NCBI RefSeq assembly: GCF_020564565.1
Contig: NZ_JAJCTD010000003.1
Location: 310,001-374,000, forward strand
Direction: 5' to 3'
Source of the DNA: Rhodobacter sp. Har01
GTDB taxonomy: Bacteria > Pseudomonadota > Alphaproteobacteria > Rhodobacterales > Rhodobacteraceae
Length of the DNA: 64,000 nucleotides
The notes beneath the pieces were generated by a model. That model ran no database searches. It was not told where the DNA came from and was given only the letters and a program-made list of their open reading frames with translations. Both the position numbers and the translations under genes were made by a program. How positions within the stretch are numbered: position 1 is the first letter of the stretch; each line of letters begins with the position of its first letter. Shown piece after piece: positions 18,669 through 27,629 of this stretch.

Positions 18669-18975
18669 CCCGATTTGTCCCGCGACAAATCGGGCCGCGC
18701 CTGCCTGCCCCTCGGCAGGCGCGACAAGCGCGCTACCCGGCCCTCGCAAGCGTGCTCGGGCGTTCGGCGGGAAAACAGTCCACTGGACTGTTTTCCGATC
18801 CGCCTCACCCCAGGCAGGCGCGCCCCGATTTCCAGCCCTGCGGGTCCCCGCCGCACCCCCCTTGCCTTGCGGCCTTGCGGCCTTCAGTCCATCGGGCCGG
18901 GCGACCGTCCACCGGACGGTCGCTCTCCGGCCCTCGGCCCCCCGCGTCCAACGCAGGGCGGGGTGGACCCCGCCC
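18669..18975. repeat. Cluster of perfect palindromes (REP-like)
   Basis: Four strong hairpins occur in 300 bases with no gene. They are 18669-18694 (arms CCCGATTTGTC/GACAAATCGGG), 18770-18796 (13-base arms GGAAAACAGTCCA/TGGACTGTTTTCC), 18901-18923 (GCGACCGTCC/GGACGGTCGC) and 18956-18975 (GGGCGGGGT/ACCCCGCCC). The last is the same palindrome family found in and around the transposase relic at 19113-19740. The stretch 18619-19902 has open frames on both strands only because of GC bias; none looks like a protein apart from the relic. Confidence 0.85.
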
Positions 18976-19112
18976 GACTCATTGCACCGACGAAGACACC
19001 CATTCCCCCGGCCGCACAACGAACCCGCGCTGCGCCGGGGTGTGGCTCACCACAAGACATGCGCCGCGACACCGGCATGGTCACCCGAGGGCGGGGGTCA
19101 CCCCGCCTCTCC

Positions 19113-19740
19113 TCAGCCACCCGCAGCGGCGGGGTGAACCCCGCCCTGCCGCCAATGCGCCGACGAGAAGTCCCGATCTTCGCGTCGGGCTTCGCGCCGG
19201 GCCTCGCGCCCGTGTATCACCGGGTTGTTGTGGCCAGACCAGACCTGCGCCGCAAAGTCGGATTCGTCGCCGATGTGATGCTGCCGGAACCGGGGTTGCC
19301 CAGGCCCGACCTCGCCCTTCCGCCGCGGGGCGGGGCTCAGCCCGCCGTTCTTCCGGCCAATCGGCGGCGGCGGCGGGGCGAAGGCCCGCGCCTTGCGCAT
19401 CTGCACCCGGAGCCGCGCCTTGATCGCCCCCCAAACCGTGTGCCGAAATCCTTGCGTCCCTCAGAATGGTCCACGGGACCGACTTGCCCCCAGCCGGATG
19501 CCCGGGGTCGGGCCTCACCCCGTCCGGCATCTGCCAAATGCAATGCAGATGGTTCGGCAGCATCCCCCGGCCTCAATCCCGAGCGGACGCGCGGTCCGGG
19601 TCTGTGCCACCGCCCGCCGCAAGGCTGCGACCGCGCGCACCAGAAGGTCGCCGCCCCGCACGGCCAGGCAGGCCGTGAAGAGCGCCCGCGCCCGCGTCCG
19701 TTTCGGTTGCACGCAGTTCGGCCTGAAAGCCGTCCCGCGG
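19113..19740 (-). pseudogene. Decayed REP-associated tyrosine transposase (RAYT, IS200/TnpA-like)
   Basis: Three frame segments on the minus strand reconstruct a RAYT. LFTACLAVRGGDLLVRAVAA (19674-19615 region) matches the conserved FFTV-L-R-DLLV start. LPNHLHCIWQMPDG (about 19560-19520) contains the HxH of the HUH active site. GAIKARLR, then RFRQHHIGDESDFAAQV and HNNPVIHG (about 19240-19190), match the C-terminal half. The first and third segments share a frame and the middle is shifted, so at least two frameshifts are present and no intact product can be made. Two GC palindromes lie inside the coding frame, encoding GGLSPA and GGVHPA. RAYTs mobilise REP palindromes, consistent with the palindromes next door. 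Confidence 0.75.
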
Positions 19741-19803
19741 ACCCGATCCTTAACAAATCCCTAAAATGGATTCGTAACCCATTGGAATCCTTTGCGGCCT
19801 GAG

Positions 19804-19822
19804 GTGTCCCATCATGGGACAC
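19804..19822. promoter_or_regulatory. Perfect 9-bp inverted repeat upstream of a small membrane protein
   Basis: GTGTCCCAT-C-ATGGGACAC lies 81 bases before the ATG of the 61-aa membrane protein gene. The compact symmetry fits a dimeric regulator site better than a terminator, since no T-run follows. It could also be another member of the palindrome cluster to its left. Confidence 0.4.
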
Positions 19823-19902
19823 GCCGCCACCTTTCCGCATCCCCGCCCCACTTTGGCCCGAATCGCCCCCGATTCTGACCCTAGGGATCAACGGAGGATA
19901 CC

Positions 19903-20088
19903 ATGGCCATCGTGGCGGTTCTTTTCGGCGGAATGCTCGGGTTCGTGGCCGCGGTCGCCGCCCTCCTCCTCGGCGCCAGCCTCGCCAGCGCCGTCACCCT
20001 CTGGGTCGTGACCGGCCTGGTTGCCGTCGCCCTCGCCGGGGTCTTCGCCCTGTCGCCCCGCCACGAACCTGCCCCGCAGAAGGCCTGA
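19903..20088 (+). CDS. Small membrane protein, unknown function
   Basis: A 61-residue protein with two hydrophobic helices (VAVLFGGMLGFVAAVAALLL and VTLWVVTGLVAVALAGVFAL) and a short polar tail. A strong GGAGG site five bases before ATG 19903 supports translation. I do not recognise the family, though similar tiny proteins occur in Rhodobacteraceae. It is preceded by the inverted repeat at 19804-19822 and followed by the cold-shock gene on the same strand. Confidence 0.7.
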   Translation: MAIVAVLFGGMLGFVAAVAALLLGASLASAVTLWVVTGLVAVALAGVFALSPRHEPAPQKA

Positions 20089-20252
20089 GCGCCGCAAAAA
20101 TTCTTGCCTTCCGGCGCGACCTGCCTAATATTTCCCGGCGCGACGTTATCTCTCTCGATCTGTCTCCGACCTTCGGCCACAGCTATCGACTACAGCTGAC
20201 TGCGCCAGGCCGCCGCACTCCCGCGGGCGGCATTTCGGAAGGAGACCTCACG

Positions 20253-20459
20253 ATGGCCAAGGGCACCGTGAAGTGGTTCAATGAGACCAAAGGCTATGGC
20301 TTCATCGCGCCGGAAGGCGGCAAGAAGGACGTGTTCGTCCACATCACCGCGCTTGAGCGCGCCGGAATCCGCAGCCTGAAGGACGGCCAGGCCGTGACCT
20401 TCGACATCGAAGCCGGCCGCGACGGCCGCGAATCCGCGACCAATCTGGCGCTGGCCTGA
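20253..20459 (+). CDS. Cold-shock domain protein (CspA family)
   Basis: A 68-residue single-domain OB-fold RNA chaperone with RNP1 KGYGFIAPEGG and RNP2 DVFVHITAL. It begins MAKGTVKWFNETKG. A GGAAGGAG site precedes ATG 20253. The 164-base leader before it is long for so small a gene, as is usual for csp transcripts whose leader folds in response to temperature, but I cannot show such folding here. A factor-independent terminator follows. Confidence 0.96.
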   Translation: MAKGTVKWFNETKGYGFIAPEGGKKDVFVHITALERAGIRSLKDGQAVTFDIEAGRDGRESATNLALA

Positions 20460-20479
20460 TTTCTGCCGAAGAACGACGG

Positions 20480-20508
20480 AAAGGCGGTCTGCTGAGGTCC
20501 GCCTTTTT
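20480..20508 (+). terminator. Factor-independent terminator of the cold-shock gene
   Basis: The stem AAAGGCGGTC/GTCCGCCTTT, with one mismatch around a short loop, ends in TTTTT and lies 21 bases past the stop codon. No gene is seen in the following 190 bases before the next hydrolase. Confidence 0.8.
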
Positions 20509-20699
20509 CGCATTCCGCGAAGCCTTGCGTCCCGCCCGCGTGCAAGGCTGAGGGCAACCCGGTTTGCCCCGAGAGACGGCCCGGCTGGCGGGCCTCCGGC
20601 CAGGGTTGCCTGTCGCGGGCGGCAGATCGGTGACGGCGTGTTGCCCAACGGACCTAGGTGCCGCAAGATCGCCGGGCCTTCCTTTGCCGGAACCCCAGA

Positions 20700-21611
20700 A
20701 TGCCCGACCCCGACTATTCCCGACTGATCGATGCCCCGACCTGGGCCTTTATCCGGGCTACGGAAGCCGCCTATCCGGCCGATACCGCGGCGCTGGGTAT
20801 CGCCGATCAGCGGGCGATCTATGACCGCATGTGTCGCGCCTTTTTCCGTGGCTATCCGGAGGGAGTGACGGCGCTGGATCAGAGCATCGCAGGCATTCCC
20901 TGCCGGCGCTATCCGGGCGCCGGGCCGGCCAGCGTGCTCTATGCCCATGGCGGTGGCTTTGTGGTCGGAGGCCTGCACAGCCATGATGACGTCTGCGCCG
21001 AAATCCGGGCGGCCACGGGCCTGACGGTGATCTCGGTCGCATATCGCCTGTCCCCGGAACACCCGCATCCGGCCGCTCTCGACGATGTCTGCGGGGTGAT
21101 CCGGGCCACTCCGGGCGCACTTGTCCTGGTCGGCGACAGCGCGGGAGGAAACCTGGTGGCGGCAGCGGCACATGCCCTGCGCGACCCGCGCCTGCTGGGC
21201 CAGGTGCTGATCTATCCGGGGTTGGGGGGCGACCGGGGCCGGGGCAGCGCTGTGACCCACGCCTTCGCGCCGATGCTGACCGCCGCCGATCTGGCGTTTT
21301 ATGCTGGCATCCGGCACGGCGGCATGGCGCCGCCGGAGGGGGATGCGACGGTGTCTCCGCTGCAGGACGCAGAGTTCTCGGGGCTGCCGATGACCCTGGC
21401 GATCGGAGCGGAATGCGATCCGCTGCATGACGATGCCATTGAATATGCTGAAAAGATCAGCGCTGCCGGCGGGCTGGCCCGGGCCGTGACAGCCACCGGG
21501 CTGGTGCATGGCTACCTGCGGGCGCGGGCGACGGTGCCGCGGGCCGCAGAGAGCTTTGACATGGTCTGCAAGACCATCGCGGCCTTTGCCGAGGGGCGCT
21601 GGCCGTTCTAG
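20700..21611 (+). CDS. Alpha/beta hydrolase, hormone-sensitive-lipase family (family IV esterase)
   Basis: A 303-residue cytosolic esterase with the HSL signature HGGGFVVGG (oxyanion hole, about residues 80-88) and nucleophile elbow GDSAGGN (about residue 142), an ECDPLHDD segment supplying the acid, and LVHGYL supplying the histidine. ATG 20700 (MPDPDYSRL) is preferred over an upstream in-frame start; the ribosome site is weak. Its stop codon shares the bases CTAG with the stop of the convergent phosphatase-like gene. Family members cleave short-chain acyl esters and some amides. Confidence 0.9.
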   Translation: MPDPDYSRLIDAPTWAFIRATEAAYPADTAALGIADQRAIYDRMCRAFFRGYPEGVTALDQSIAGIPCRRYPGAGPASVLYAHGGGFVVGGLHSHDDVCAEIRAATGLTVISVAYRLSPEHPHPAALDDVCGVIRATPGALVLVGDSAGGNLVAAAAHALRDPRLLGQVLIYPGLGGDRGRGSAVTHAFAPMLTAADLAFYAGIRHGGMAPPEGDATVSPLQDAEFSGLPMTLAIGAECDPLHDDAIEYAEKISAAGGLARAVTATGLVHGYLRARATVPRAAESFDMVCKTIAAFAEGRWPF

Positions 21612-22441
21612 ACCGCGAAGAAGGGCGCCGCCTTCATCGTGGCAGGCACTGGAATGCCCATGCGAGTGAGGATGGAGGGGGCCAGGGCAAGCTGGTCCAG
21701 CACAACATCCGGGGCCGGCATGGGCGAGGCGCCGAAGTAGTAGAAGGCGAAGTCCTGCTGCGCCTCGCCGGTACCGCCGTGGTGGCCGCGGGCGTCCTGC
21801 CCATGGTCAGCCGTGACGATCACCTCAAAGCCGCCGCGGCGCCAACTGTCGATGAACGGCGCCAGCGTCGCGTCCATGGCGAAGCAGGCGTGGTCCATTT
21901 CCTCGCAGTCGTGGAAGAAGCGGTGGCCCATGCTGTCCAGCGTGCAGGTGTGCAGGATGCCGTAGTCGATGCCTTGCACCTCGGCCAGCCGGGTGAGCGT
22001 GCCGAACAGGTCGTAGTCGGCCGGGGTCATCTGGTTGGCGTGCCCGTAGCCGTGCATGGTGTGGAACCGGCCATGAGTGATCGGGCCGCCGGGTTCGTCA
22101 TATTCGATGTCGCGCACCACGTCGAACGGGGCGCGGTTGAAGAATTCCGACCAGTAGCTGTGGGTCACGGCGCCGGTCTTGCGGCCGGCCTTGGACAATT
22201 CCGAGAACACGTCGGGAAACTCCAGCCGGCGGATGTCGGCGTTGTCCCAGATGCGGTGCACCTGCGGCGGCAGGCCAGTGTGGATCGAAGCGTAACACGA
22301 GGCAGAGGTCGAGGGCAGCACCGAGCGCATCCGCCAGACCCGCGCCTCGCCCGATTGCACCCAGCCTTCAAGGTTGCCGAACAGCCGCCGCCAGTTGGCG
22401 TAAGGAACCCCGTCGAGGATGATGAGCAGCAGTTTCGTCAC
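21608..22441 (-). CDS. Alkaline-phosphatase-superfamily phosphodiesterase/phosphatase
   Basis: A 277-residue member of the type I phosphodiesterase/nucleotide pyrophosphatase branch. Metal-site residues are visible: D9 (IILDGVP), a Ser/Thr nucleophile region (PSTSASCYASIHTG, about 43-56), DSMGH near 170, the TADHGQ pair near 211, and HHGGTGE. There is no signal peptide, so it acts in the cytoplasm. It is the last gene of a likely operon running from 29666 leftwards (CocE hydrolase, binding protein, two permeases, fused ATPase, this enzyme), which suggests that it processes the imported compound, perhaps by releasing a phosphoryl group. Confidence 0.85.
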   Translation of the reverse strand: MTKLLLIILDGVPYANWRRLFGNLEGWVQSGEARVWRMRSVLPSTSASCYASIHTGLPPQVHRIWDNADIRRLEFPDVFSELSKAGRKTGAVTHSYWSEFFNRAPFDVVRDIEYDEPGGPITHGRFHTMHGYGHANQMTPADYDLFGTLTRLAEVQGIDYGILHTCTLDSMGHRFFHDCEEMDHACFAMDATLAPFIDSWRRGGFEVIVTADHGQDARGHHGGTGEAQQDFAFYYFGASPMPAPDVVLDQLALAPSILTRMGIPVPATMKAAPFFAV

Positions 22442-22516
22442 GTCCGGTTCCCGTCTGGTCAGTGTAAGGCGGACCTATGGCAAACCGCCATACGTTCCGC
22501 GGGCGCGGCCCCGGCG

Positions 22517-24154
22517 CTAATTCCCGGCGCTTTCCATCTTGCGATGCGCGATCACCTGTTCCAGCCAGCCGATTTCCATCTCGGGGACGGACGACAGCAA
22601 CAGGTCGGTGTAGTTGTCGAAGGGCGGGGCCAGCACGTCGGATTTCTGCCCGTAGCGCACCACCTCGCCCTTGTACATGACCGCGATCTTGTCGGCGATC
22701 GCCTTCACCGTCGCCAGGTCGTGGGTGATGAACAGATAGGCCACCTTCTCCAGCGCCTGAAGGTTCAGCAGCAGCTTCAGGATGCCGTCCGCGACCAGCG
22801 GGTCCAGCGCCGAGGTGACCTCGTCGCAGATGATGAGCCTGGGCTTGGCCGCCAATGCGCGGGCGATGCAGACGCGCTGCTTTTGCCCGCCAGACAGTTC
22901 GGCCGGGTAGCGTTGGGCATAGCCCTTGCCCATCTCGATTTCATCCAGCAGCTCTTGCACCCGGCGGTCGCGCTCGGCCCCGCGCAGGCCGAAGTAGAAT
23001 TCCAGCGGCCGGCCGATCAGGGTGCCGACGGTCTGGCGCGGGTTCATCGCCGTGTCGGCCATCTGGTAGATCATCTGGATTTCGCGCAGGTCGTCGCGCG
23101 AGCGGCCCTTGAGATCGGGCGACAGCACGCGCCCGGCAAAGGTGATGCGCCCGGCCGAGGGCGGCAAAAGGCCGGTGATCACCCTCGCCAGGGTGGACTT
23201 GCCCGATCCGCTTTCGCCCACAACGGCCAGGGTCTGGCCGGGGGGAAGGTCCACCGTCACCCGTTTCAGGACGTCGAAATGGGTGCCGCGGTAGCGGGCG
23301 GTGATGCCTTCCACCTGAAGGACCGGCGGCGCCGGGGGCTTTTCGACATGTTCGAGGCTGCGGACCGAGACCAGCGCGCGGGTATAGTCCTGCTGCGGGT
23401 CGTGGATGATCTGGGCCGTCGGCCCGATCTCGACCATCCGGCCGTGCCGCAGCACCATGATCTCGTCCGAGACTTGCGCCACCACGGCCAGGTCGTGGGT
23501 GATATAGAGCGCCGCGACATGGGTGTCGCGGATCGCTTCCTTGATCGCGGCCAGCACGTCGATCTGCGTCGTCACGTCCAGCGCCGTGGTCGGTTCGTCG
23601 AAGATCACCAGATCGGGGCGCGGGCACAGCGCCATGGCCGTCATCGCCCGCTGCAATTGCCCGCCCGAAACCTGGTGTGGATAGCGGTTGCCGAACCCGT
23701 CGGGGTTGGGCAGGCCCAGCTTGCGAAACAGCGAGATCGCCCGTGCCTCGGCCTCGGGGCGGGACATCAGGCCATGCGCGAGGCTGGCCTCGATGACCTG
23801 CTCCATCAGCCGTTTGGCCGGGTTGAAGGCGGCGGCGGCGGATTGCGCGACATAGGTCACCTCGCGGCCACGCAAGCTGCGCAGATCTTGCGGGCCGGCC
23901 TGGCGGATGTCGCGGCCATTGAGCCGGATCGTGCCACCCGTCAGCCGCACGCCGCCGCGGCCATAGGCCATGGCGGACAGGCCGATGGTGCTTTTGCCGG
24001 CACCGGATTCCCCGATCAGCCCCAGCACGCGGCCACGCTTCAACGTCAGATCGACGCCGTGGACAAGGGTGACCTCTCTGGCCGGTTCGCCCGGCGGGTA
24101 GCTGGTGGCCTCGATCTTGAGGCCGCGGATGGAGAGCAGGGTGTCGTCAACCAC
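22517..24154 (-). CDS. Fused dual ATPase of a dipeptide/oligopeptide-type ABC importer (DppD-DppF)
   Basis: A cytoplasmic ABC protein of 545 aa with two complete ATPase domains. Domain 1 (about 5-270) has GESGAGKST, a [10 protein letters not shown] signature and [12 protein letters not shown]; domain 2 (about 280-540) has [24 protein letters not shown] and [12 protein letters not shown]. It powers the two permeases encoded upstream. The start codon is GTG at 24154, overlapping the permease stop by eight bases; TTG three bases later is an alternative. Such fusions are common in rhodobacterial peptide, opine and nickel importers. Confidence 0.95.
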   Translation of the reverse strand: MVDDTLLSIRGLKIEATSYPPGEPAREVTLVHGVDLTLKRGRVLGLIGESGAGKSTIGLSAMAYGRGGVRLTGGTIRLNGRDIRQAGPQDLRSLRGREVTYVAQSAAAAFNPAKRLMEQVIEASLAHGLMSRPEAEARAISLFRKLGLPNPDGFGNRYPHQVSGGQLQRAMTAMALCPRPDLVIFDEPTTALDVTTQIDVLAAIKEAIRDTHVAALYITHDLAVVAQVSDEIMVLRHGRMVEIGPTAQIIHDPQQDYTRALVSVRSLEHVEKPPAPPVLQVEGITARYRGTHFDVLKRVTVDLPPGQTLAVVGESGSGKSTLARVITGLLPPSAGRITFAGRVLSPDLKGRSRDDLREIQMIYQMADTAMNPRQTVGTLIGRPLEFYFGLRGAERDRRVQELLDEIEMGKGYAQRYPAELSGGQKQRVCIARALAAKPRLIICDEVTSALDPLVADGILKLLLNLQALEKVAYLFITHDLATVKAIADKIAVMYKGEVVRYGQKSDVLAPPFDNYTDLLLSSVPEMEIGWLEQVIAHRKMESAGN

Positions 24155-24962
24155 CGCGGCCCCCTTTCAGGCTGGAGGTGCGGGTCAGCACCCAGTCGGC
24201 CACCAGGTTGACACTGATCGCCAGCGCGGCAATGGCGGCGGCGGGCAGCAATGCGGCCGGCTTGCCGAAGATCAGCCCGTCCTTGTTCTCTTTCACCATG
24301 CCGCCCCAGTCGGACAGTGGCGGCTGCACACCCAGGCCCAGGAACGACAGGGTCGAGATGAACAGCACCGCGAAGATGAAGCGCAGGCCGAACTCGGCCA
24401 CCAGCGGCGACAGCGCATTGGGCAGGATTTCGCGGAAAATCACCCAGGTCCCGCCTTCGCCGCGCAGCCGGGCGGCCTCGACATAGTCCATCACGGCAAT
24501 GTCCATGGCGACCGCCCGCGACAGGCGGAAGACGCGGGTGCTGTCCAGGATGCCCATGACCAGGATCAGCACGGTCAGGTTCAACGGCAGGACCGAAAGC
24601 ATGACAAGGGCCACGATCAGCGACGGGATCGCCATGACCAGATCGACGATGCGCGACAGCAGCTGATCGACAAAGCCGCCTGAAACGGCGGCAAGAAAGC
24701 CCAGGAACGCGCCCATCGAGAAGGCCAGTGCCGAGGAGGCGAGCGCCACGAAGATCGTGACCTGGCCGCCGTAGATCAGCCGCGACAGGATATCGCGGCC
24801 GATGGAATCGGTGCCCAGCCAGTAGTCGGCCGAGGGGCCTTCCCAGACCTTCCCGGCCGAGGCGTCGATCGGATAGGGCGCGATCCATTGGGCGAAGACG
24901 GCTGAAAACAGGAACAGGCCGGTCAGCGTCAGGCCGATCAGGGCGCTTAGCGGCGGTCTCAT
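24147..24962 (-). CDS. ABC importer permease (DppC type)
   Basis: A 271-residue inner-membrane subunit with an N-terminal helix, the WLGTDSIGRDILSRLIYGG motif typical of OppC/DppC proteins, and the EAARLRGEGG coupling loop that contacts the ATPase. The start at 24962 overlaps the upstream permease stop as ATGA, which indicates translational coupling. The frame is open much further upstream, but that is shadow of the other permease gene. Confidence 0.94.
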   Translation of the reverse strand: MRPPLSALIGLTLTGLFLFSAVFAQWIAPYPIDASAGKVWEGPSADYWLGTDSIGRDILSRLIYGGQVTIFVALASSALAFSMGAFLGFLAAVSGGFVDQLLSRIVDLVMAIPSLIVALVMLSVLPLNLTVLILVMGILDSTRVFRLSRAVAMDIAVMDYVEAARLRGEGGTWVIFREILPNALSPLVAEFGLRFIFAVLFISTLSFLGLGVQPPLSDWGGMVKENKDGLIFGKPAALLPAAAIAALAISVNLVADWVLTRTSSLKGGRGG

Positions 24963-25915
24963 TTCGGGTGCCTCAGGCGCGGGTTGGCGATGATCGAGAT
25001 CACGTCCGCCAGGATGTTGAGGAAGATGTAGACCGCGGCGAAGACCAGGCCCACCGCCTGCACCACCGGCAGGTCGCGCTTCGAGACATGATCGACCAGG
25101 TATTGCCCCAATGCGTTGTAGCCGAACACCACCTCGACCACGACGACGCCCACCACCAGGTAGGCCATGTTCAGCATCACCACCGAGACGACCGGCGCGA
25201 TGGCATTGGGAAAGGCGTGGCGCCAGATCACCTGCATCGGCGTCAGGCCCTTGAGTTCCGCCGTCTCGATATAGGCCGACTGCATGACGTTCAGGATTGC
25301 CGCCCTGGTCATCCGCATCATGTGCGCCAGCACCACCAGAACCAGCACGATCACCGGCAAGGCCACCGCGTTCAGCTTCTGCCAGAAGGTCATGCCGCCG
25401 TAGATCGAGGCCACCGGCAGGAACACCGGAAAGACCTGGGTCAGCAGGTAGATGACGAAGTAGGCCGCCACGAATTCGGGCAGGCTGATGGTAGTCAATG
25501 TCAGGCCCGAGATCAGCTTGTCCTGCCATTTGCCGGCGTGACGGGCGGCGATCAGGCCCAGGATGATGGCCAGCGGCACCGAGATCACCGCAGCGCAGCT
25601 GGCCAGGAACAGCGTGTTGCCCAGCCGCTGCCCGATCGACTGCGCAATGTCGGCACCATTGGTCAGCGCCGTGCCCAGATCACCCGTCAGCACGCCACCC
25701 AGCCAGGCGAAGTATCGCTCCAGCGGCGGACGATCGAGACCCAGCTTCTCGCGCAGGTTGGCCAGCGCCTCGGGCGTGGCCTGCTGGCCCAGGATCGCCT
25801 GGGCGGTATCGCCCGGCAGCGCCTCGACGCCCAGGAAGATCACCGCCGATACGGCGAGAAGCAGCAGAAGGCCCAGCGCAATGCGCTGGACCACCAGTTT
25901 CAGGATGGGATGCAC
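24959..25915 (-). CDS. ABC importer permease (DppB type)
   Basis: A 318-residue inner-membrane subunit starting MHPILKLVVQRIALG, with the family's LGLDRPPLERYFAWL segment before the first large periplasmic loop and the ETAELKGLTPMQVIW coupling helix. It is separated by 12 bases from the binding-protein gene and overlaps the second permease by four bases. It forms the channel with the DppC-type subunit. Confidence 0.94.
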   Translation of the reverse strand: MHPILKLVVQRIALGLLLLLAVSAVIFLGVEALPGDTAQAILGQQATPEALANLREKLGLDRPPLERYFAWLGGVLTGDLGTALTNGADIAQSIGQRLGNTLFLASCAAVISVPLAIILGLIAARHAGKWQDKLISGLTLTTISLPEFVAAYFVIYLLTQVFPVFLPVASIYGGMTFWQKLNAVALPVIVLVLVVLAHMMRMTRAAILNVMQSAYIETAELKGLTPMQVIWRHAFPNAIAPVVSVVMLNMAYLVVGVVVVEVVFGYNALGQYLVDHVSKRDLPVVQAVGLVFAAVYIFLNILADVISIIANPRLRHPK

Positions 25916-25927
25916 GAGGCGCCGGCC

Positions 25928-27514
25928 CTATGCCAGCCAGCAGCGCACCTGCGCCCGGCCGTTCATCAACTCGCCATTGGGGTCGTCCACCCAGCCGGCG
26001 ATCTTGTCCGACACGCCCGAGACGAAGTCGTTGAACATCGGCAGGATCAACCCGCCCTCGTCGCGCAGGATCTGGGCCATCTCCTTGTACATGCCCTTGC
26101 GCTTGGCAGCGTCCAGTTCGCCCCGGGCCGCCAGCAGCAACTCGTCGAACTTGGCGTTCTTGAACTTGGTGTCGTTCCATTCGGCGGTGGACAGATAGGC
26201 GGTTGTGTACATCTGGTCCTGCACCGGGCGACCGCCCCAGTAGCTGGCGCAGAAGGGTTCGACGTTCCAGACGTTCGACCAGTAGCCGTCATCGGGTTCC
26301 AGCTTCACCTCAAGCGGAATCCCCGCGGCCTTGGCAGAGGCGGCGAACAGGTTCGCGGCATCCACCGCACCCGGGAAGGCGCCCGGCGCCGTGCGCAGGA
26401 TGATTGGGCTACCGTCATGGCCCGACGCCTTGTAGTGCTCGGCCGCCTTGGCCGCGTCAAAGTCGCGCTGCTCGATGCTGTCGTCGAACAGCGGATAGGC
26501 GGCATTGATCGGAAAGTCGTTGCCGCGCGACCCCAGGCCGCCCAGGATCTTGTCCACCATTTCCTGCCGGTTGATCGCCAGCTTCAGCGCCATCCGCAGG
26601 TCGTTGTTGTCGAAGGGCGCCTTGTCGACATGCATGATGAAGACATAGTGCCCGCGGCCCGCCGCGGCGCGGATCTGGATGCCGGCGGCGCCCTTCAGCA
26701 GTTCGACGATCTTCGGATCGACCCGGTTGATCATGTGGACCTGGCCCGACTGCAGTGCCGCGGTGCGGGCGGTGTTGTCGTTGATGACCAGGATCTCGAC
26801 CTCGTCGGCATGGCCGATCGTGCTGTCGAAGTAATTGGCATGCTTGACGAAGGTGTGCCGCACGCCCGGCTCGTTCACCACCACCTTGTAGGGGCCGGCG
26901 CCAATGCCCGAGGTCGGGTTGTCCACGCCGCCACCGGGCTGGATCATCAGGTGATAGTCGCCCATCAGATAAGGCAGGTCGGCGTTCGGCGCGACCAGCT
27001 TCAGGGTGACCATGTCGCCTTCGGCCTTCATCTCGGCGATGCCCTGCACGATGCCCAGCGCGCCCGACTGCGCCTTTTCGTCGGTGTGCCGCTTCAGCGT
27101 GGCCACCACATCCTCGGCGGTGACGGTCTGGCCGTTGTGGTATTCCACGCCGGCGCGGATCTTGAACTTCCACTCGCTGGCGTCGGGGGATGAGCTGATC
27201 TCTTCGGCGATGCGGTTGTCGATGCTGCCGTCGGGGTTGACGTCGACCAGCATCTCGCCCCAGGTCATGTTCACCTGATAGGGCACTTCCGAGGCCGCAA
27301 GTGCGGGGTCCAGGCTGTTGGTGCTTTCGCCGCCGGCCATGCCGACGCGGATCACGCCGCCCTTCTTGGCCTCTTGCGCCAGCGCGGTCTTGGAAAACAG
27401 CGCCGAGGCCAGCCCCGCCGTGATGCCCATGGCCGAGGCGCGGCCGACGAATTCGCGCCGGGTCATGCGGCCACGGCGCACCGTTTCGATCATCCGGTCC
27501 AGTTGGTCCGTCAT
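25928..27514 (-). CDS. Periplasmic solute-binding protein, family 5 (peptide/opine type)
   Basis: A 528-residue binding protein (SBP_bac_5). ATG 27514 has a GAGAAG site; upstream in-frame starts are less likely. The N-terminus carries a twin-arginine-type signal (MTRREFVGRASAMGITAGLA, near residue 18), so export is probably by Tat. The mature part shows WGEMLVDVNPDGSIDNRIAE, YHNGQTVTAEDVVATLKRH and PFDNNDLRMALKLAINRQ. The ligand cannot be read; family 5 proteins bind peptides, opines, sugars and nickel. It sits between the CocE hydrolase and the permeases. Confidence 0.93.
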   Translation of the reverse strand: MTDQLDRMIETVRRGRMTRREFVGRASAMGITAGLASALFSKTALAQEAKKGGVIRVGMAGGESTNSLDPALAASEVPYQVNMTWGEMLVDVNPDGSIDNRIAEEISSSPDASEWKFKIRAGVEYHNGQTVTAEDVVATLKRHTDEKAQSGALGIVQGIAEMKAEGDMVTLKLVAPNADLPYLMGDYHLMIQPGGGVDNPTSGIGAGPYKVVVNEPGVRHTFVKHANYFDSTIGHADEVEILVINDNTARTAALQSGQVHMINRVDPKIVELLKGAAGIQIRAAAGRGHYVFIMHVDKAPFDNNDLRMALKLAINRQEMVDKILGGLGSRGNDFPINAAYPLFDDSIEQRDFDAAKAAEHYKASGHDGSPIILRTAPGAFPGAVDAANLFAASAKAAGIPLEVKLEPDDGYWSNVWNVEPFCASYWGGRPVQDQMYTTAYLSTAEWNDTKFKNAKFDELLLAARGELDAAKRKGMYKEMAQILRDEGGLILPMFNDFVSGVSDKIAGWVDDPNGELMNGRAQVRCWLA

Positions 27515-27629
27515 CGTTCTTCTCTCCCTGTCTCGGCCCGATTTTTCCCGGCCCGTTTGTTGATTTGTCACTCACTAAACCGCGAAGGGGCTGGCGGGGC
27601 AACGATTCTCGCCCCCGCCAGGTCGCGGA

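Noticed and set aside
18657..19802. 381-codon plus-strand frame across the palindrome cluster
   Set aside because: It is Arg/Pro/Gly/Ala-rich, reads through hairpins, has no ribosome site, and is opposed by recognisable transposase fragments.
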